Origin: Rhodobacteraceae bacterium (ex Bugula neritina AB1)
GTDB taxonomy: Bacteria; Pseudomonadota; Alphaproteobacteria; Rhodobacterales; Rhodobacteraceae
Length of the DNA: 64,000 nucleotides
Assembly (NCBI GenBank): GCA_001730095.1
Contig: MDLF01000063.1
Span: 62,001-126,000, forward strand
Direction: 5' to 3'
The position numbers and the translations under genes are program-made. Of the stretch, positions 9,765 through 18,695 are shown piece by piece. A model generated the notes under the pieces. That model made no database searches and was not told where the DNA came from. It saw only the letters and a list, made by a program, of their open reading frames with translations. The stretch's first letter is position 1. The number at the start of each line of letters is the position of its first letter.

Positions 9765-10196
9765 TCAAGTTCCGGCAGGCGATTCCGCCGGGTCCGTGTC
9801 CGCTCGGCGCGCCTCGATCAGCACAAAGGCCTGTGCCCAGGGATGGTCATCGGTCAATGTTACGTGAATCACCGCCTCATGTCCGGACGGGGTCATCTGC
9901 TGCAGGCGCTCTGCCGCCCAGCCGGTCACATGCATCACTGGTTGGCCCGTCGCCAGATTGCTGACGGCCATGTCCTTCCAGGCGATCCCCATACGCAGCC
10001 CGGTGCCCAGCGCCTTGGAGCAGGCCTCCTTGGCTGCCCAGCGTTTGGCATAGGTCCCTGCCACATCGCGGCGGCGCTCCGCCTTCTCCTGCTCAGTTTT
10101 GGTGAATACCCGGTTGCGGAACCGGTCGCCGAAACGGTCCAGCGTACGCTGGATACGCTCGATATTGGCGAGATCGGTTCCGATTCCCAGGATCAT
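9765..10196 (-). CDS. acpS: Holo-[acyl-carrier-protein] synthase
   Basis: A 143-residue phosphopantetheinyl transferase that moves the 4'-phosphopantetheine arm of CoA onto acyl carrier protein. [15 protein letters not shown] carries the first metal aspartate, and [15 protein letters not shown] carries the second acidic motif. It overlaps the upstream membrane-protein gene by four bases (ATGA). Length and motifs are standard. Confidence 0.95.
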   Translation of the reverse strand: MILGIGTDLANIERIQRTLDRFGDRFRNRVFTKTEQEKAERRRDVAGTYAKRWAAKEACSKALGTGLRMGIAWKDMAVSNLATGQPVMHVTGWAAERLQQMTPSGHEAVIHVTLTDDHPWAQAFVLIEARRADTDPAESPAGT

Positions 10197-10612
10197 TCTT
10201 CCAGCCGTTTCAACCCCAGCTTGATACCATGGCCCAGGAACAGCCGGTTCACCATCAGGATAACACCCAGCAAGACAACGAAAATCCCAGCAACATAGAC
10301 CAAAGGAATAGTCTCCCGCGCTTCAGCCACCATCGGGCTGTTCCAGTAAAGCGGCAGCTGTATGATGGTGAGCACTGCAACAACCCCGGTCATTGCTGCC
10401 GCGCAAATCCATGCATCTCTGCTTGGCAAAGGCGCAGGTGCGACCTGGGCAACCCGCATGCCTTCCACAACCGAGGCCACCATCGGAGGCAGAACCGTTG
10501 CCAGACCGGCGGGCATGCCGATGCTGAATTGCGCCAGAAGCACCCCCGCCAGCAGCATCACAACAGAAGCCGCCATCCAGACGAGCCCGTAACGGATCAG
10601 ATTGACCTGCAT
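10193..10612 (-). CDS. Small integral membrane protein (ABZJ_00895-like)
   Basis: A 139-residue protein with four hydrophobic helices: near residues 8-30, 33-50 (weak), 70-90 and 103-124. The C terminus [11 protein letters not shown] is charged. It resembles the proteobacterial membrane family named ABZJ_00895, whose function is unknown. It sits between pdxJ and acpS with overlaps at both ends (TGATG and ATGA), so it is firmly embedded in the operon. A GTG one codon upstream is an alternative start. Confidence 0.65.
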   Translation of the reverse strand: MQVNLIRYGLVWMAASVVMLLAGVLLAQFSIGMPAGLATVLPPMVASVVEGMRVAQVAPAPLPSRDAWICAAAMTGVVAVLTIIQLPLYWNSPMVAEARETIPLVYVAGIFVVLLGVILMVNRLFLGHGIKLGLKRLEE

Positions 10613-11364
10613 CACCCCTGCTCCCGCGCTGCATCCATCAGACGGCGCATTTCCTGAACTGCCGGGGTCAGGCCGCGGAAGACCGCCTCGCCGATCAGGA
10701 AGTGGCCGATGTTCAGCTCTTTCACCTCTGGAAAGGCCGCAACCGGCTGCACAGTATCATATGTCAAACCATGGCCTGCATGCACCTCCAGCCCCAGAGA
10801 CGCCCCGTAGGCAGACATCTCCCGCAGGGCTTCCAATTCGCGGTCACGGTCTGCGAACCTGCCGTCCGCATGATAGTCGCAATAGGCACCGGTGTGCAGT
10901 TCGATCACCTCTGCACCAATCCGGTGCGCGGCCTCGATCTGCTTCTGGTCGGCAGCGATGAAGATCGACACCCGACAACCCGCGTCTCGCAGCGGGGCAA
11001 TGAAATGGGCCAGCCGATTTTCCTCCCGCGCCACTTCCAGCCCGCCCTCTGTGGTGCGCTCTTCGCGCTTTTCCGGCACGATGCAAACCGCGTGCGGTTT
11101 GTGGCGCAATGCGATCCGCTGCATTTCTTCGGTCGCTGCCATTTCAAAGTTCAGCGGCACGCTGAGCGCTTCCATCAGCCCATCGATATCGGCATCAGTG
11201 ATGTGACGGCGGTCTTCGCGCAGATGGGCCGTGATACCGTCGGCGCCGGCTTCCTCAGCCAGTTTCGCCGCCCGGACCGGGTCTGGATATGCGCCACCAC
11301 GAGCGTTGCGCACAGTGGCGACATGGTCGATGTTGACCCCCAGCCGCAGTTGGTTCTGTGTCAT
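10612..11364 (-). CDS. pdxJ: Pyridoxine 5'-phosphate synthase
   Basis: A 250-residue TIM-barrel enzyme that condenses 1-deoxyxylulose 5-phosphate with 3-amino-2-oxopropyl phosphate to pyridoxine phosphate, the last ring-forming step of DXP-dependent B6 synthesis. The N terminus [18 protein letters not shown] and the motifs [23 protein letters not shown] and HAGHGLTYD are characteristic. Vitamin B6 serves the PLP enzymes elsewhere in this window. It is translationally coupled to the next membrane-protein gene. Confidence 0.97.
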   Translation of the reverse strand: MTQNQLRLGVNIDHVATVRNARGGAYPDPVRAAKLAEEAGADGITAHLREDRRHITDADIDGLMEALSVPLNFEMAATEEMQRIALRHKPHAVCIVPEKREERTTEGGLEVAREENRLAHFIAPLRDAGCRVSIFIAADQKQIEAAHRIGAEVIELHTGAYCDYHADGRFADRDRELEALREMSAYGASLGLEVHAGHGLTYDTVQPVAAFPEVKELNIGHFLIGEAVFRGLTPAVQEMRRLMDAAREQG

Positions 11365-11469
11365 GAGATCTGTGTCATCCAGTTGTAGTCAAAGCTTCTG
11401 CTCAAAGACTAGACAGACAGCAAGCAAGAGCAAGCTTGCAAAAGAAATTGGTACAATACGGCGTGCCAA

Positions 11470-12111
11470 TCAGATGTCGGTATCGATCTCGGCGCGTTTC
11501 TTGATCGCCTCGAATTTGGCCTTGATCTTGGCTCGGCGGCGCTGCTGGTAAACCCGGATCACCGGCAGGCTGAGCATGTAGCAGACCGTAGCTGAAATCA
11601 CGCCCGGGATGATTCCACCGATCATATAAGGATAAAACACTTCGTTGTAGAACAAGTGCAGCCCTTGCCAGTCGGCCGGACGGTCCCTGAACAGGGCGAT
11701 CAGATTGTCCTTTAGGTCGCCGCCTGCGGCCAGAAACTTGCCAACCAGGGATTTGTCGACGTCCTGATCGAACTCTGTCCCCAGCAGCCAGTGGCCGGAC
11801 TGAAGGGACGCAACACCAATCGGAACATAGGTCAGCGGATTGCCAAAGAAAGTGGCGCTGAGCGCTGCCAGGATATTGCCATTCATCGTCCGGGCGATGA
11901 TGGCTGCGACAAGAAAATGCATCCCGTAGAACGGCGTGAATGTGGTGAACACCCCGGCCCAGATGCCGCGGGCGATGCGCTCAGGCGAATCCGGCAGGCG
12001 GCGCACCCGGTGCTTCACGTACAGGAAAGCCCGGCCCCAGCCGCCGCGCGGCCAGAGAAAATCCGTCAGCGCCCGAAGGGGCGGACGTCTGTCCCGGCGC
12101 CTGAATACCAA
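11470..12111 (-). CDS. DUF2062 family membrane protein
   Basis: A 213-residue protein with a basic N terminus and the DUF2062 core: a PERIARGIWAGVFTTFTPFYG motif, then hydrophobic helices LVAAIIARTM and MIGGIIPGVISATVCYMLSLP. It ends in a basic tail. The family is membrane-bound and of unknown function; in alphaproteobacteria it commonly lies between spoT and pdxJ. The start is read as TTG (12111) with AAGGA about eight bases upstream. The gene follows spoT by 54 bases. Confidence 0.75.
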   Translation of the reverse strand: MVFRRRDRRPPLRALTDFLWPRGGWGRAFLYVKHRVRRLPDSPERIARGIWAGVFTTFTPFYGMHFLVAAIIARTMNGNILAALSATFFGNPLTYVPIGVASLQSGHWLLGTEFDQDVDKSLVGKFLAAGGDLKDNLIALFRDRPADWQGLHLFYNEVFYPYMIGGIIPGVISATVCYMLSLPVIRVYQQRRRAKIKAKFEAIKKRAEIDTDI

Positions 12112-12165
12112 AGCTGTGCGTCCTTCCCAGTTTCCGGCCCAGTTTCCGGCTCAAAGCTCAACGGG

Positions 12166-14298
12166 TTACCCCGGAAAATGGCGCTCTTCCGGCTTGTCCC
12201 GGAACCGCGCCACAGCGGCAACATCGCTTTCCGCCTCAAGCGTCAGCATCAGCGAGTGCAGCTGCTCTGCATCCCGCAGCTCCACATTGATCATAAGCCG
12301 GTAAAAGTCTGGTTTCCTGTCAACAAATTCCAGGTCGGAAATATTGGCCTTTTTCTCGCCGATCAATGTGCAAATGCGACCCAAAACCCCGGCATCGTTG
12401 CCAATTGTCAGCTCCAGCGTGGTGCCATAGGCCGCCGGATGGGTTCCCCCGTGCCATTGCACGTCCATCCAGCGCTCTGGCTGATCCTCAAATTCGCTCA
12501 GCCGGTCGCAATCCGCCGCATGCACCACCACACCGCGGCCGCGGTAGGTTATGCCGATGATGCGCTCTCCGGGCAGAGGCTGGCAACAGGCCGCGCGCTC
12601 AAAGCTCTGCCCCGGTTCAAGGCCGATAACAGCGCGACGCGGCGAAATCTCTTCGCCATCGCCCGCAGTCAATTCCGGGTAGACCGACTGTACAACATCA
12701 TGGGCCGTGATTTCGGCCGCACCCAGGCGCGCCAAAAGCTCAGCCACATCGCTTGCCCGCAACGCACGCGCAGCGGTTTCCAGCGCCTTGTCTGTCGCCT
12801 TCTTGCCCACATGCTCAAAAGCCGAACGTGCCAGCTCATGCCCCAGTTTCACAAACCGCGCCCGATCCGCCTCACGCAGGGAGCGCCGGATGGCCGTGCG
12901 GGCTTTACCGGTGGTGGCGATCTCCAGCCAGCTCAGCTGTGGTGTCTGGCCTTCTGCCGTAATCACATCCACCGACTGCCCATTGCGCAGCCGCGTCCAC
13001 AGCGGCACCCGAATGCCGTCCACCTTGGCGCCGACACAGGAGCTGCCGATACGGGTGTGAATGGCATAGGCAAAATCGATCGGTGTCGCGCCCTTGGGCA
13101 ACTTGATCACATCCCCTTTGGGCGTGAAGCAGAACACCTGGTCTGAATACATCTCAAGCTTCACAGCTTCGAGGAACTCGTCGTGATCATCCTCGGCGTC
13201 AAACTGCTCGGTCAGCGAAGCGATCCACTTGGCAGGGTCCACTGCAAAGGGGTTTTCGGTGCGTACCCCGTCCCTGTAGGACCAATGCGCTGCCACCCCG
13301 GTTTCGGCCACATCATGCATCTGGCGGGTGCGAATTTGCACCTCCACCCGCTTCCCGTCACGGCCCGACACGGTGGTATGAATCGAACGGTAGCCGTTGG
13401 ATTTCGGCTGGCTGATGTAGTCCTTGAACCGGCCTGGCACCGCCCGCCATCGCTGATGGATGGCGCCCAGCGCACGGTAGGCGTCCTCTTCCGATGTGGT
13501 GATCACCCGGAACCCATAGATATCGGACAACCGCGAGAACCCCTGATCCTTCTCCTGCATCTTGCGCCAGATTGAATAGGGCTTCTTGGCGCGACCAAAG
13601 ACTTCGGCCTCGATATCCGCCTTTTCCAGCTCCAGCCGCATGTCGCCGGTGATCCGGTGGATCACATCGCCAGTTTCCCGCTGCAGCGTCACAAAACGGC
13701 GGATGATCGATTGACGCCCTTCCGGGTTCAGCACGCGGAAGGCCAGATCCTCCAGCTCTTCGCGCATCCATTGCATCCCCATGCGGCCAGCCAGCGGCGC
13801 ATAGATATCCATGGTCTCGCGTGCTTTCTGGGCCTGCTTTTCCGGGCGCATCGCCTTGATGGTGCGCATATTGTGCAGACGGTCGGCAAGCTTGACCAGA
13901 ATCACCCGCAGGTCCTTGGACATCGCCATGAACAGTTTGCGAAAGTTCTCGGCCTGCTTGGTTTCGCGGCTGGACAGCTGCAGATTGGTCAGCTTGGTGA
14001 CGCCATCCACCAGCATCGCCACTTCATCGCCGAAGCGGCGGGCGACTTCTTCGTAGTTGGCTTTGGTGTCTTCTATCGTGTCATGCAGCAATGCGGTGAT
14101 GATCGTTGCGTCATCCAGGCGCTGCTCAGTCAGGATAGCGGCCACGGCCACCGGATGCGTAAAATACGGCTCGCCCGAGTGCCGGAACTGCCCGTCATGC
14201 ATCTGCTCGCCAAAGTCATACGCTTCGGCGACCCTATCCGCATTTGTCTTGGGATTGTAGTTGCGGACCAGAGCAATCAGGTCATCAGGGGAAATCAT
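12166..14298 (-). CDS. spoT: Bifunctional (p)ppGpp synthetase/hydrolase RelA/SpoT
   Basis: A 710-residue long RelA/SpoT homologue controlling the stringent response. The N-terminal HD hydrolase is intact (HPVAVAAIL and LLHDTIEDT), and the synthetase region has YRSIHTTVSG and EVQIRTRQMHDVAE. A TGS domain (PKGATPIDFAYAIHT) near residue 400, a zinc/helical region with CCQPLPGE, and a C-terminal ACT domain near 635-705 complete it. Alphaproteobacteria usually carry just one such enzyme, often called Rsh. It is preceded by rpoZ in the same operon. Confidence 0.96.
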   Translation of the reverse strand: MISPDDLIALVRNYNPKTNADRVAEAYDFGEQMHDGQFRHSGEPYFTHPVAVAAILTEQRLDDATIITALLHDTIEDTKANYEEVARRFGDEVAMLVDGVTKLTNLQLSSRETKQAENFRKLFMAMSKDLRVILVKLADRLHNMRTIKAMRPEKQAQKARETMDIYAPLAGRMGMQWMREELEDLAFRVLNPEGRQSIIRRFVTLQRETGDVIHRITGDMRLELEKADIEAEVFGRAKKPYSIWRKMQEKDQGFSRLSDIYGFRVITTSEEDAYRALGAIHQRWRAVPGRFKDYISQPKSNGYRSIHTTVSGRDGKRVEVQIRTRQMHDVAETGVAAHWSYRDGVRTENPFAVDPAKWIASLTEQFDAEDDHDEFLEAVKLEMYSDQVFCFTPKGDVIKLPKGATPIDFAYAIHTRIGSSCVGAKVDGIRVPLWTRLRNGQSVDVITAEGQTPQLSWLEIATTGKARTAIRRSLREADRARFVKLGHELARSAFEHVGKKATDKALETAARALRASDVAELLARLGAAEITAHDVVQSVYPELTAGDGEEISPRRAVIGLEPGQSFERAACCQPLPGERIIGITYRGRGVVVHAADCDRLSEFEDQPERWMDVQWHGGTHPAAYGTTLELTIGNDAGVLGRICTLIGEKKANISDLEFVDRKPDFYRLMINVELRDAEQLHSLMLTLEAESDVAAVARFRDKPEERHFPG

Positions 14299-14334
14299 GT
14301 CCGGTCCGCAGCCTCAAATTCGAAAGCGTACGCC

Positions 14335-14688
14335 TCAGCCCTGGCCCTGGGCCTCCATCAGCGCGCGCAGCAGTTTCTCTTCCGACATATCGTCATCGGC
14401 AGGCTTGTCGTTATCCGCGCCCATCAGAAGAGCCATAGAATCTTCTTCTGGCTCGTCAACCTCGATCTGGGTCTGATTGCTCTCAATCAGGCGTTCGCGC
14501 AGATCATCGGCAGTCTGGGTCTCGTCGGCGATTTCGCGCAGGGAGACAACCGGATTTTTGTCGTTGTCGCGCTCGACGGTAATCGGGGCACCAGCCGAAA
14601 TCTCGCGGGCACGGTGCGCGGCCAGCATCACCAGCTCAAAGCGATTGGGCACTTTATCTACGCAATCTTCAACCGTCACGCGGGCCAT
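14335..14688 (-). CDS. rpoZ: RNA polymerase omega subunit
   Basis: A 117-residue omega subunit that assists beta' folding and RNA polymerase assembly. It starts [31 protein letters not shown], which is highly typical. The C-terminal third is acidic and probably disordered. Pairing with spoT immediately downstream (36 bases) is conserved and fits the link between polymerase and ppGpp. Confidence 0.96.
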   Translation of the reverse strand: MARVTVEDCVDKVPNRFELVMLAAHRAREISAGAPITVERDNDKNPVVSLREIADETQTADDLRERLIESNQTQIEVDEPEEDSMALLMGADNDKPADDDMSEEKLLRALMEAQGQG

Positions 14689-14781
14689 CAGCGACTCTCC
14701 ATTTCATTCCTGGTCCAGAAGGCAGACATTTACGCCCATATCTTTCCCTTGACAAGGGCGGAAAACACCGCATTCCGCGGG

Positions 14782-15351
14782 TCAGAGCGGGGTAACCGCT
14801 GCTATGTCCTGTTCCGGCAGCTGTGCCAGCATCTCGGTTACGGATTTCTGCAGAACCGGGTGGCACCAGCGCGGCGCGATATCGGCCAGCGGCACCAGAA
14901 CAAAGGCGCGATCCTGGATGCGCGGATGCGGCAGGATCAGCTGGCCCGGCGCCTCTTGCATTTGCTGTTCCAACGGCAATCCCTGCCAGCGGGCATACCC
15001 CGCCGCATCCGGCAGCACCGCGCCGCCGAAATCCACCAAATCCAAGTCCAGCGTCCGCATGCCCCAGCGCTGCGCCCGCACCCTGGCAAACTGCGCCTCA
15101 ATGTCATGCAGGCGCGCCAGCAGATCACTGGCAGACAGTGCAGTTTCCACTGAAACCGCTGCGTTCACATAATCCGGCCCGGCACCAGCAGGGAAACAGG
15201 GGGTCTGAAAGAAGCGGGACACACTGCGCAGGGCGATATCCTCTGACTGCAGCGCCCCGATTGCCTTTGCCAAGGTGATCTGAGGCGCATCAGCGTCAGC
15301 GGGCAGGTTGCCGCCAAGTGCAATCAGCGCCGATTTACAGTTTACGGCCAT
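14782..15351 (-). CDS. folK: 6-hydroxymethyl-7,8-dihydropterin pyrophosphokinase
   Basis: A 189-residue HPPK of folate synthesis that transfers pyrophosphate from ATP to 6-hydroxymethyl-dihydropterin. Signature segments are ALGGNLPADA at the N terminus, the metal-site motif RWGMRTLDLDLVDFGG near 100, and LPHPRIQDRAFVLVPLADIAP. Its start lies close to a strong promoter-like element facing the divergent NYN gene. It is the first gene of the minus-strand core operon; folP and folB are not nearby. Confidence 0.94.
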   Translation of the reverse strand: MAVNCKSALIALGGNLPADADAPQITLAKAIGALQSEDIALRSVSRFFQTPCFPAGAGPDYVNAAVSVETALSASDLLARLHDIEAQFARVRAQRWGMRTLDLDLVDFGGAVLPDAAGYARWQGLPLEQQMQEAPGQLILPHPRIQDRAFVLVPLADIAPRWCHPVLQKSVTEMLAQLPEQDIAAVTPL

Positions 15352-15353
15352 CT

Positions 15354-15381
15354 TTGACCCTATTCAAACGGACAGTATACT
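15354..15381 (+). promoter_or_regulatory. Sigma-70 type promoter for the NYN-domain gene
   Basis: TTGACC (15354-15359) and TATACT (15376-15381) are separated by 16 bases, close to consensus, and lie about 106 bases upstream of the NYN start at 15488. The AGTATACT core is palindromic, so it may also serve the divergent folK operon with a weaker -35 element. Confidence 0.5.
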
Positions 15382-15487
15382 TGCGGCACATGACAAATAA
15401 CTTACATTAAGTCTACCCGTTTCGCCGATTTCAAGCATTCACTCACGGAACCCCCGGCCGAGGCGGAGATACCGGAAGGAAAATTTG

Positions 15488-16057
15488 ATGTTTTACAAGG
15501 ACGAACGGCTCGCGCTGTTCATAGACGGGTCAAACCTCTACGCTGCTGCCAAGGCGCTGGGGTTTGATATCGACTATAAGCTATTGCGGCAGGAATTCAT
15601 GCGCCGCGGCAAGCTTCTGCGGGCTTTTTATTACACCGCCCTGTTGGAGAATGACGAATATTCGCCGATCCGGCCGCTTGTCGACTGGCTGCACTATAAC
15701 GGGTTCACCATGGTCACCAAACCGGCCAAGGAATACACCGACAGCATGGGCCGCCGCAAAGTCAAAGGCAACATGGACATTGAGCTTACTGTCGATGCCA
15801 TGGAGCTGGCGCCGCGGGTGGACCATATTGTGCTGTTCTCAGGTGATGGGGACTTCCGCCCGCTCATTGCCAGTCTGCAGCGCCAGGGTGTGCGGGTTTC
15901 GGTGGTCTCGACCATCCGCAGCCAGCCGCCGATGATTTCTGACGACCTGCGCCGCCAGGCTGACAATTTCATCGAACTGGAAGAGCTGCGCGACGTGATC
16001 GGCCGGCCGCCGCGCGAGCAAAGCGAACCGCGTTCCGCCACCGCCGCACACGGCTGA
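15488..16057 (+). CDS. NYN domain protein (LabA/DUF88 type)
   Basis: A 189-residue protein of the LabA/DUF88 branch of the PIN-like NYN fold, which includes metal-dependent ribonucleases. The predicted active-site aspartates are in LFIDGSNLY, KGNMDIELTVD and LFSGDGDF. The C-terminal 25 residues are basic and probably disordered. The ATG at 15488 has GGAAGGA seven bases upstream; the TTG just before it is rejected. It is divergent from folK and followed by a large hairpin. RNase activity is inferred from the family. Confidence 0.85.
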   Translation: MFYKDERLALFIDGSNLYAAAKALGFDIDYKLLRQEFMRRGKLLRAFYYTALLENDEYSPIRPLVDWLHYNGFTMVTKPAKEYTDSMGRRKVKGNMDIELTVDAMELAPRVDHIVLFSGDGDFRPLIASLQRQGVRVSVVSTIRSQPPMISDDLRRQADNFIELEELRDVIGRPPREQSEPRSATAAHG

Positions 16058-16078
16058 GCCGGGACCGCAGGGAAAGAA

Positions 16079-16115
16079 CCGGAACAGCCACCTGATGGGG
16101 CGGTGACTGTTCCGG
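16079..16115 (+). terminator. Strong hairpin after the NYN gene (no T run)
   Basis: A 14-position stem with one C/A mismatch joins 16079-16092 to 16102-16115 around a 9-base loop. The outer nine pairs are CCGGAACAG with CTGTTCCGG. It lies 22 bases past the NYN stop and is not followed by T residues. It may be an attenuating or RNA-stabilising structure rather than a classical terminator. Confidence 0.5.
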
Positions 16116-16287
16116 AACGAATGGCTGCCCGCCTCCCTCACAGGTCGGCATGCCTGGATTGTCGCACGCCTATTATTGAGCACGCGGCACTCCACTGCAT
16201 CCCTGCGCGTTGCTGCCATGCCCGGGCTTATCCGGTACTGGACCTTGCCGTCTGAAGTGCTTACCTCTGGCGCGCAAGGAGACGCAT

Positions 16288-17238
16288 ATGACCAAGCCAG
16301 CCCTGACCCTCTACCTTGCCGCACCGCGCGGCTTCTGCGCAGGCGTGGACCGCGCCATCAAGATCGTCGAAATGGCGATCGGAAAATGGGGGGCGCCGGT
16401 CTATGTGCGCCATGAAATCGTGCACAATAAATTCGTGGTCGATTCCCTGCGCGAAAAAGGTGCCGTATTTGTCGAAGAGCTGAACGAGTGCCCCGATGAT
16501 CGACCAGTCATCTTTTCTGCTCACGGCGTGCCGAAGTCAGTGCCTGCAGCGGCCCAAGCACGGGAGATGGTCTATGTGGACGCCACCTGCCCGCTTGTCT
16601 CCAAGGTGCATATCGAAGCACAACGCCACGCCGAAGCCGGCTTGCAAATGATCATGATCGGCCACAAGGGGCACCCTGAAACCATCGGCACAATGGGCCA
16701 GCTGCCCGATGGCGAAGTGCTGCTGGTGGAAACCGCCGCCGACGTGGCCACAGTAGAAGTGCGCGACCCCGAACGCCTCGCCTATGTCACCCAGACCACA
16801 TTGTCAGTCGATGACACCAAAGGCATCGTTGCAGCACTCGAAGACCGCTTCCCCAATATCATCGGCCCGCACAAGGAAGACATCTGTTATGCCACCACCA
16901 ACCGCCAAGAGGCGGTGAAATCGGTGGCTCCTAAGGCCGACGCGCTTTTGGTGGTCGGCGCGCCGAACTCCTCAAACTCTCGCCGTCTTGTCGAGGTCGG
17001 GGCCAAGAACGGCTGCGACTACGCCCAGCTGGTTCAGCGGGCAGATAACATCGACTGGCGTGCGCTGGACGGCATCCGCTCCGTTGCCATCACCGCCGGT
17101 GCCTCAGCCCCAGAACTGCTGGTCAACGAGGTGATCGACGCCTTCCGCGAACGCTATGAGGTGACAGTCGAAGTGGTTGAAACCGCCGTGGAAACGGTTG
17201 AATTCAAGGTCCCCCGCGTATTGCGTCAGCCGGCGTAA
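16288..17238 (+). CDS. ispH: 4-hydroxy-3-methylbut-2-enyl diphosphate reductase
   Basis: A 316-residue [4Fe-4S] enzyme that makes IPP and DMAPP from HMBPP in the last step of the MEP isoprenoid pathway. The three cluster cysteines are in [23 protein letters not shown] and [11 protein letters not shown]. Substrate residues appear in [10 protein letters not shown] and [10 protein letters not shown]. The ATG at 16288 has AAGGAGA just upstream; in-frame codons back to 16210 lack a ribosome site. The pathway also feeds quinone and carotenoid synthesis. Confidence 0.97.
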   Translation: MTKPALTLYLAAPRGFCAGVDRAIKIVEMAIGKWGAPVYVRHEIVHNKFVVDSLREKGAVFVEELNECPDDRPVIFSAHGVPKSVPAAAQAREMVYVDATCPLVSKVHIEAQRHAEAGLQMIMIGHKGHPETIGTMGQLPDGEVLLVETAADVATVEVRDPERLAYVTQTTLSVDDTKGIVAALEDRFPNIIGPHKEDICYATTNRQEAVKSVAPKADALLVVGAPNSSNSRRLVEVGAKNGCDYAQLVQRADNIDWRALDGIRSVAITAGASAPELLVNEVIDAFRERYEVTVEVVETAVETVEFKVPRVLRQPA

Positions 17239-17299
17239 CTGGCGGCCTGCTGAAAACAATCCAGGTTACGGAATTTGCGCCTGATGCGAACTATTCGCG

Positions 17300-17524
17300 T
17301 TAAGTATTCAGTCCCGGCATCTGGTGGATGAGGTCCGGAATGAAACGATCTGGCTCTAACGTCCAGATACTGCAGATATACTCATAAGGCGTCAGTCCGA
17401 TGGCTGTCTTCAAACGACGTGCAAAGCTGCAGGCGTCCAAAAAGTCCGCGAGGTGCCTTCGAAACTGCTTGTGGTTTACCTGGTGATACCGTTTGACCGT
17501 GGCGTCCTTGATCGTGTGGGTCAT
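17300..17524 (-). pseudogene. IS481-family transposase, C-terminal remnant
   Basis: A 74-codon fragment. Its sequence MTHTIKDATVKRYHQ, ADFLDACSFARRLKTAIG, LTPYEYIC and PDLIHQMPGLNT matches the end of the integrase core of the IS481 transposase group common in Rhodobacterales. Nothing recognisable of the DDE core precedes it. The fragment is thus a truncated leftover, not a functional element. The same C-terminal sequence occurs in the decayed copy at about 36.4 kb. The following 17525-17767 holds no recognisable gene. Confidence 0.75.
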
Positions 17525-17767
17525 GCTCTCAAAAGCCGCTGGGTTCAGAACGGAATATATGACTTAATCACCCGCACACGAAGCGGCGTTGTTCTCCCCT
17601 CTGTCATTGGAACCTCCTCTGTCGACTGAGAGAGCCCCAATCGTCAGGCAGGTTTGGCCACGCACAAAATCGATCCGCTCAGATCAGCGCGCAACACCAG
17701 AAACAAACGCCATTACCGCACCAGCGGATTCGTCCAAGTCCCGCGGGTCAGTCATATACCCAACCCC

Positions 17768-18538
17768 TCACCCCTTCCCGTTTTCATGCTCCAGCCGCTG
17801 CTTTGCGATCTCGGCGTTGCGCTCTGCGCGCTGGTGGTCGGTGAGCGCCTGTTTCACATAGTCCAGATGCGCCTCGACCGCGGCACGGGCTTGTTGCGGG
17901 TCGCGGGCCTGCAGGGCAGCATTGATGGCGCGGTGCTGCTCCAAGAGCGCCTCATAGGTGGTGTGCTGCTGGAACATGATCCGGCGGTTGTAGAACACGC
18001 CTTCGCGCAGCAGATCAAACATCGATCGCATCATATGCAGCATGACGACGTTGTGGCTGGCATCCATGATGGCGGAGTGGAACTGGGCATCAAGCTTGGC
18101 CGCTTCCTCGGACTCGGCGGGATTGCCGGCCGCTTCCATCTTGTCAAGGATCGCCTGGATCACCTTCAGATCATAGTCAGAGCCGAACCGAGCCGCGCGC
18201 TCCGCAGCGAGCCCTTCCATGTCGCGGCGAAAGGAGAGGTAGTCGAACACGGCCTCGTCATGGGTGGCGAACAATTGGATCAAGGCGGGGGAGAAGGCAG
18301 AGCCCAGAACATCGGCCACAAATACACCGGAGCCTGCCTTGGAGGCCAGCAAGCCGCGCGCCTGCAGCTCGCCGATGGCATCGCGCAACGACGGGCGCGA
18401 GACGCCGAGCCGCTCGGCCAGTTCCCGTTCGGCAGGCAGCCGTTCACCGGGCGATAGTATCCCGCGCAGGATCAGCTGCTCGATCTGCTTGACGACAGAG
18501 GCAGAGAGTTTTTCGGGTTGAACTTTGTGGAAAGGCAT
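17768..18538 (-). CDS. FadR/GntR-family transcriptional regulator (FCD domain)
   Basis: A 256-residue repressor-type protein. The winged-helix DNA-binding domain occupies about residues 10-75 (PGERLPAERELAERLGVSRPSLRDAI). The all-helical FCD ligand domain follows, with DAQFH, HRAINAAL and AVEAHLDYV, which supply metal and effector ligands in the family. Members sense organic acids such as lactate, pyruvate or glycolate. It is divergent from an aminotransferase gene and candidate operators lie between them, so autoregulation and control of that gene are likely. The effector is unknown. Confidence 0.88.
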   Translation of the reverse strand: MPFHKVQPEKLSASVVKQIEQLILRGILSPGERLPAERELAERLGVSRPSLRDAIGELQARGLLASKAGSGVFVADVLGSAFSPALIQLFATHDEAVFDYLSFRRDMEGLAAERAARFGSDYDLKVIQAILDKMEAAGNPAESEEAAKLDAQFHSAIMDASHNVVMLHMMRSMFDLLREGVFYNRRIMFQQHTTYEALLEQHRAINAALQARDPQQARAAVEAHLDYVKQALTDHQRAERNAEIAKQRLEHENGKG

Positions 18539-18556
18539 CTGGTCGCTCTGGCAGAT

Positions 18557-18575
18557 TGGTCAATTTATATGACCA
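18557..18575. promoter_or_regulatory. Candidate GntR operator
   Basis: A perfect inverted repeat, TGGTCA-N7-TGACCA, lies 18 bases upstream of the GntR-family gene, in the divergent region shared with the aminotransferase. TGGTC/GACCA arms are typical of FadR-type GntR operators. A weaker related repeat, GTCA-N6-TGAC, lies at 18630-18643. An everted GACCA-N7-TGGTC lies at 18668-18684, next to the aminotransferase ribosome site. Confidence 0.6.
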
Positions 18576-18695
18576 CGCCAGTCGGCCAGCTGCAAGGTTT
18601 CGCGGCTTCACGATGGCTGCAATATTAGGTCAGCATTATTGACTTTTCTTAAGGCCCGTTTACCGTGGACCAGTCACTTTGGTCAGGAGGAAGCC

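Noticed and set aside
13657-15153. 498-residue plus-strand frame across spoT, rpoZ and folK
   Set aside because: It is the shadow of three well-supported minus-strand genes.
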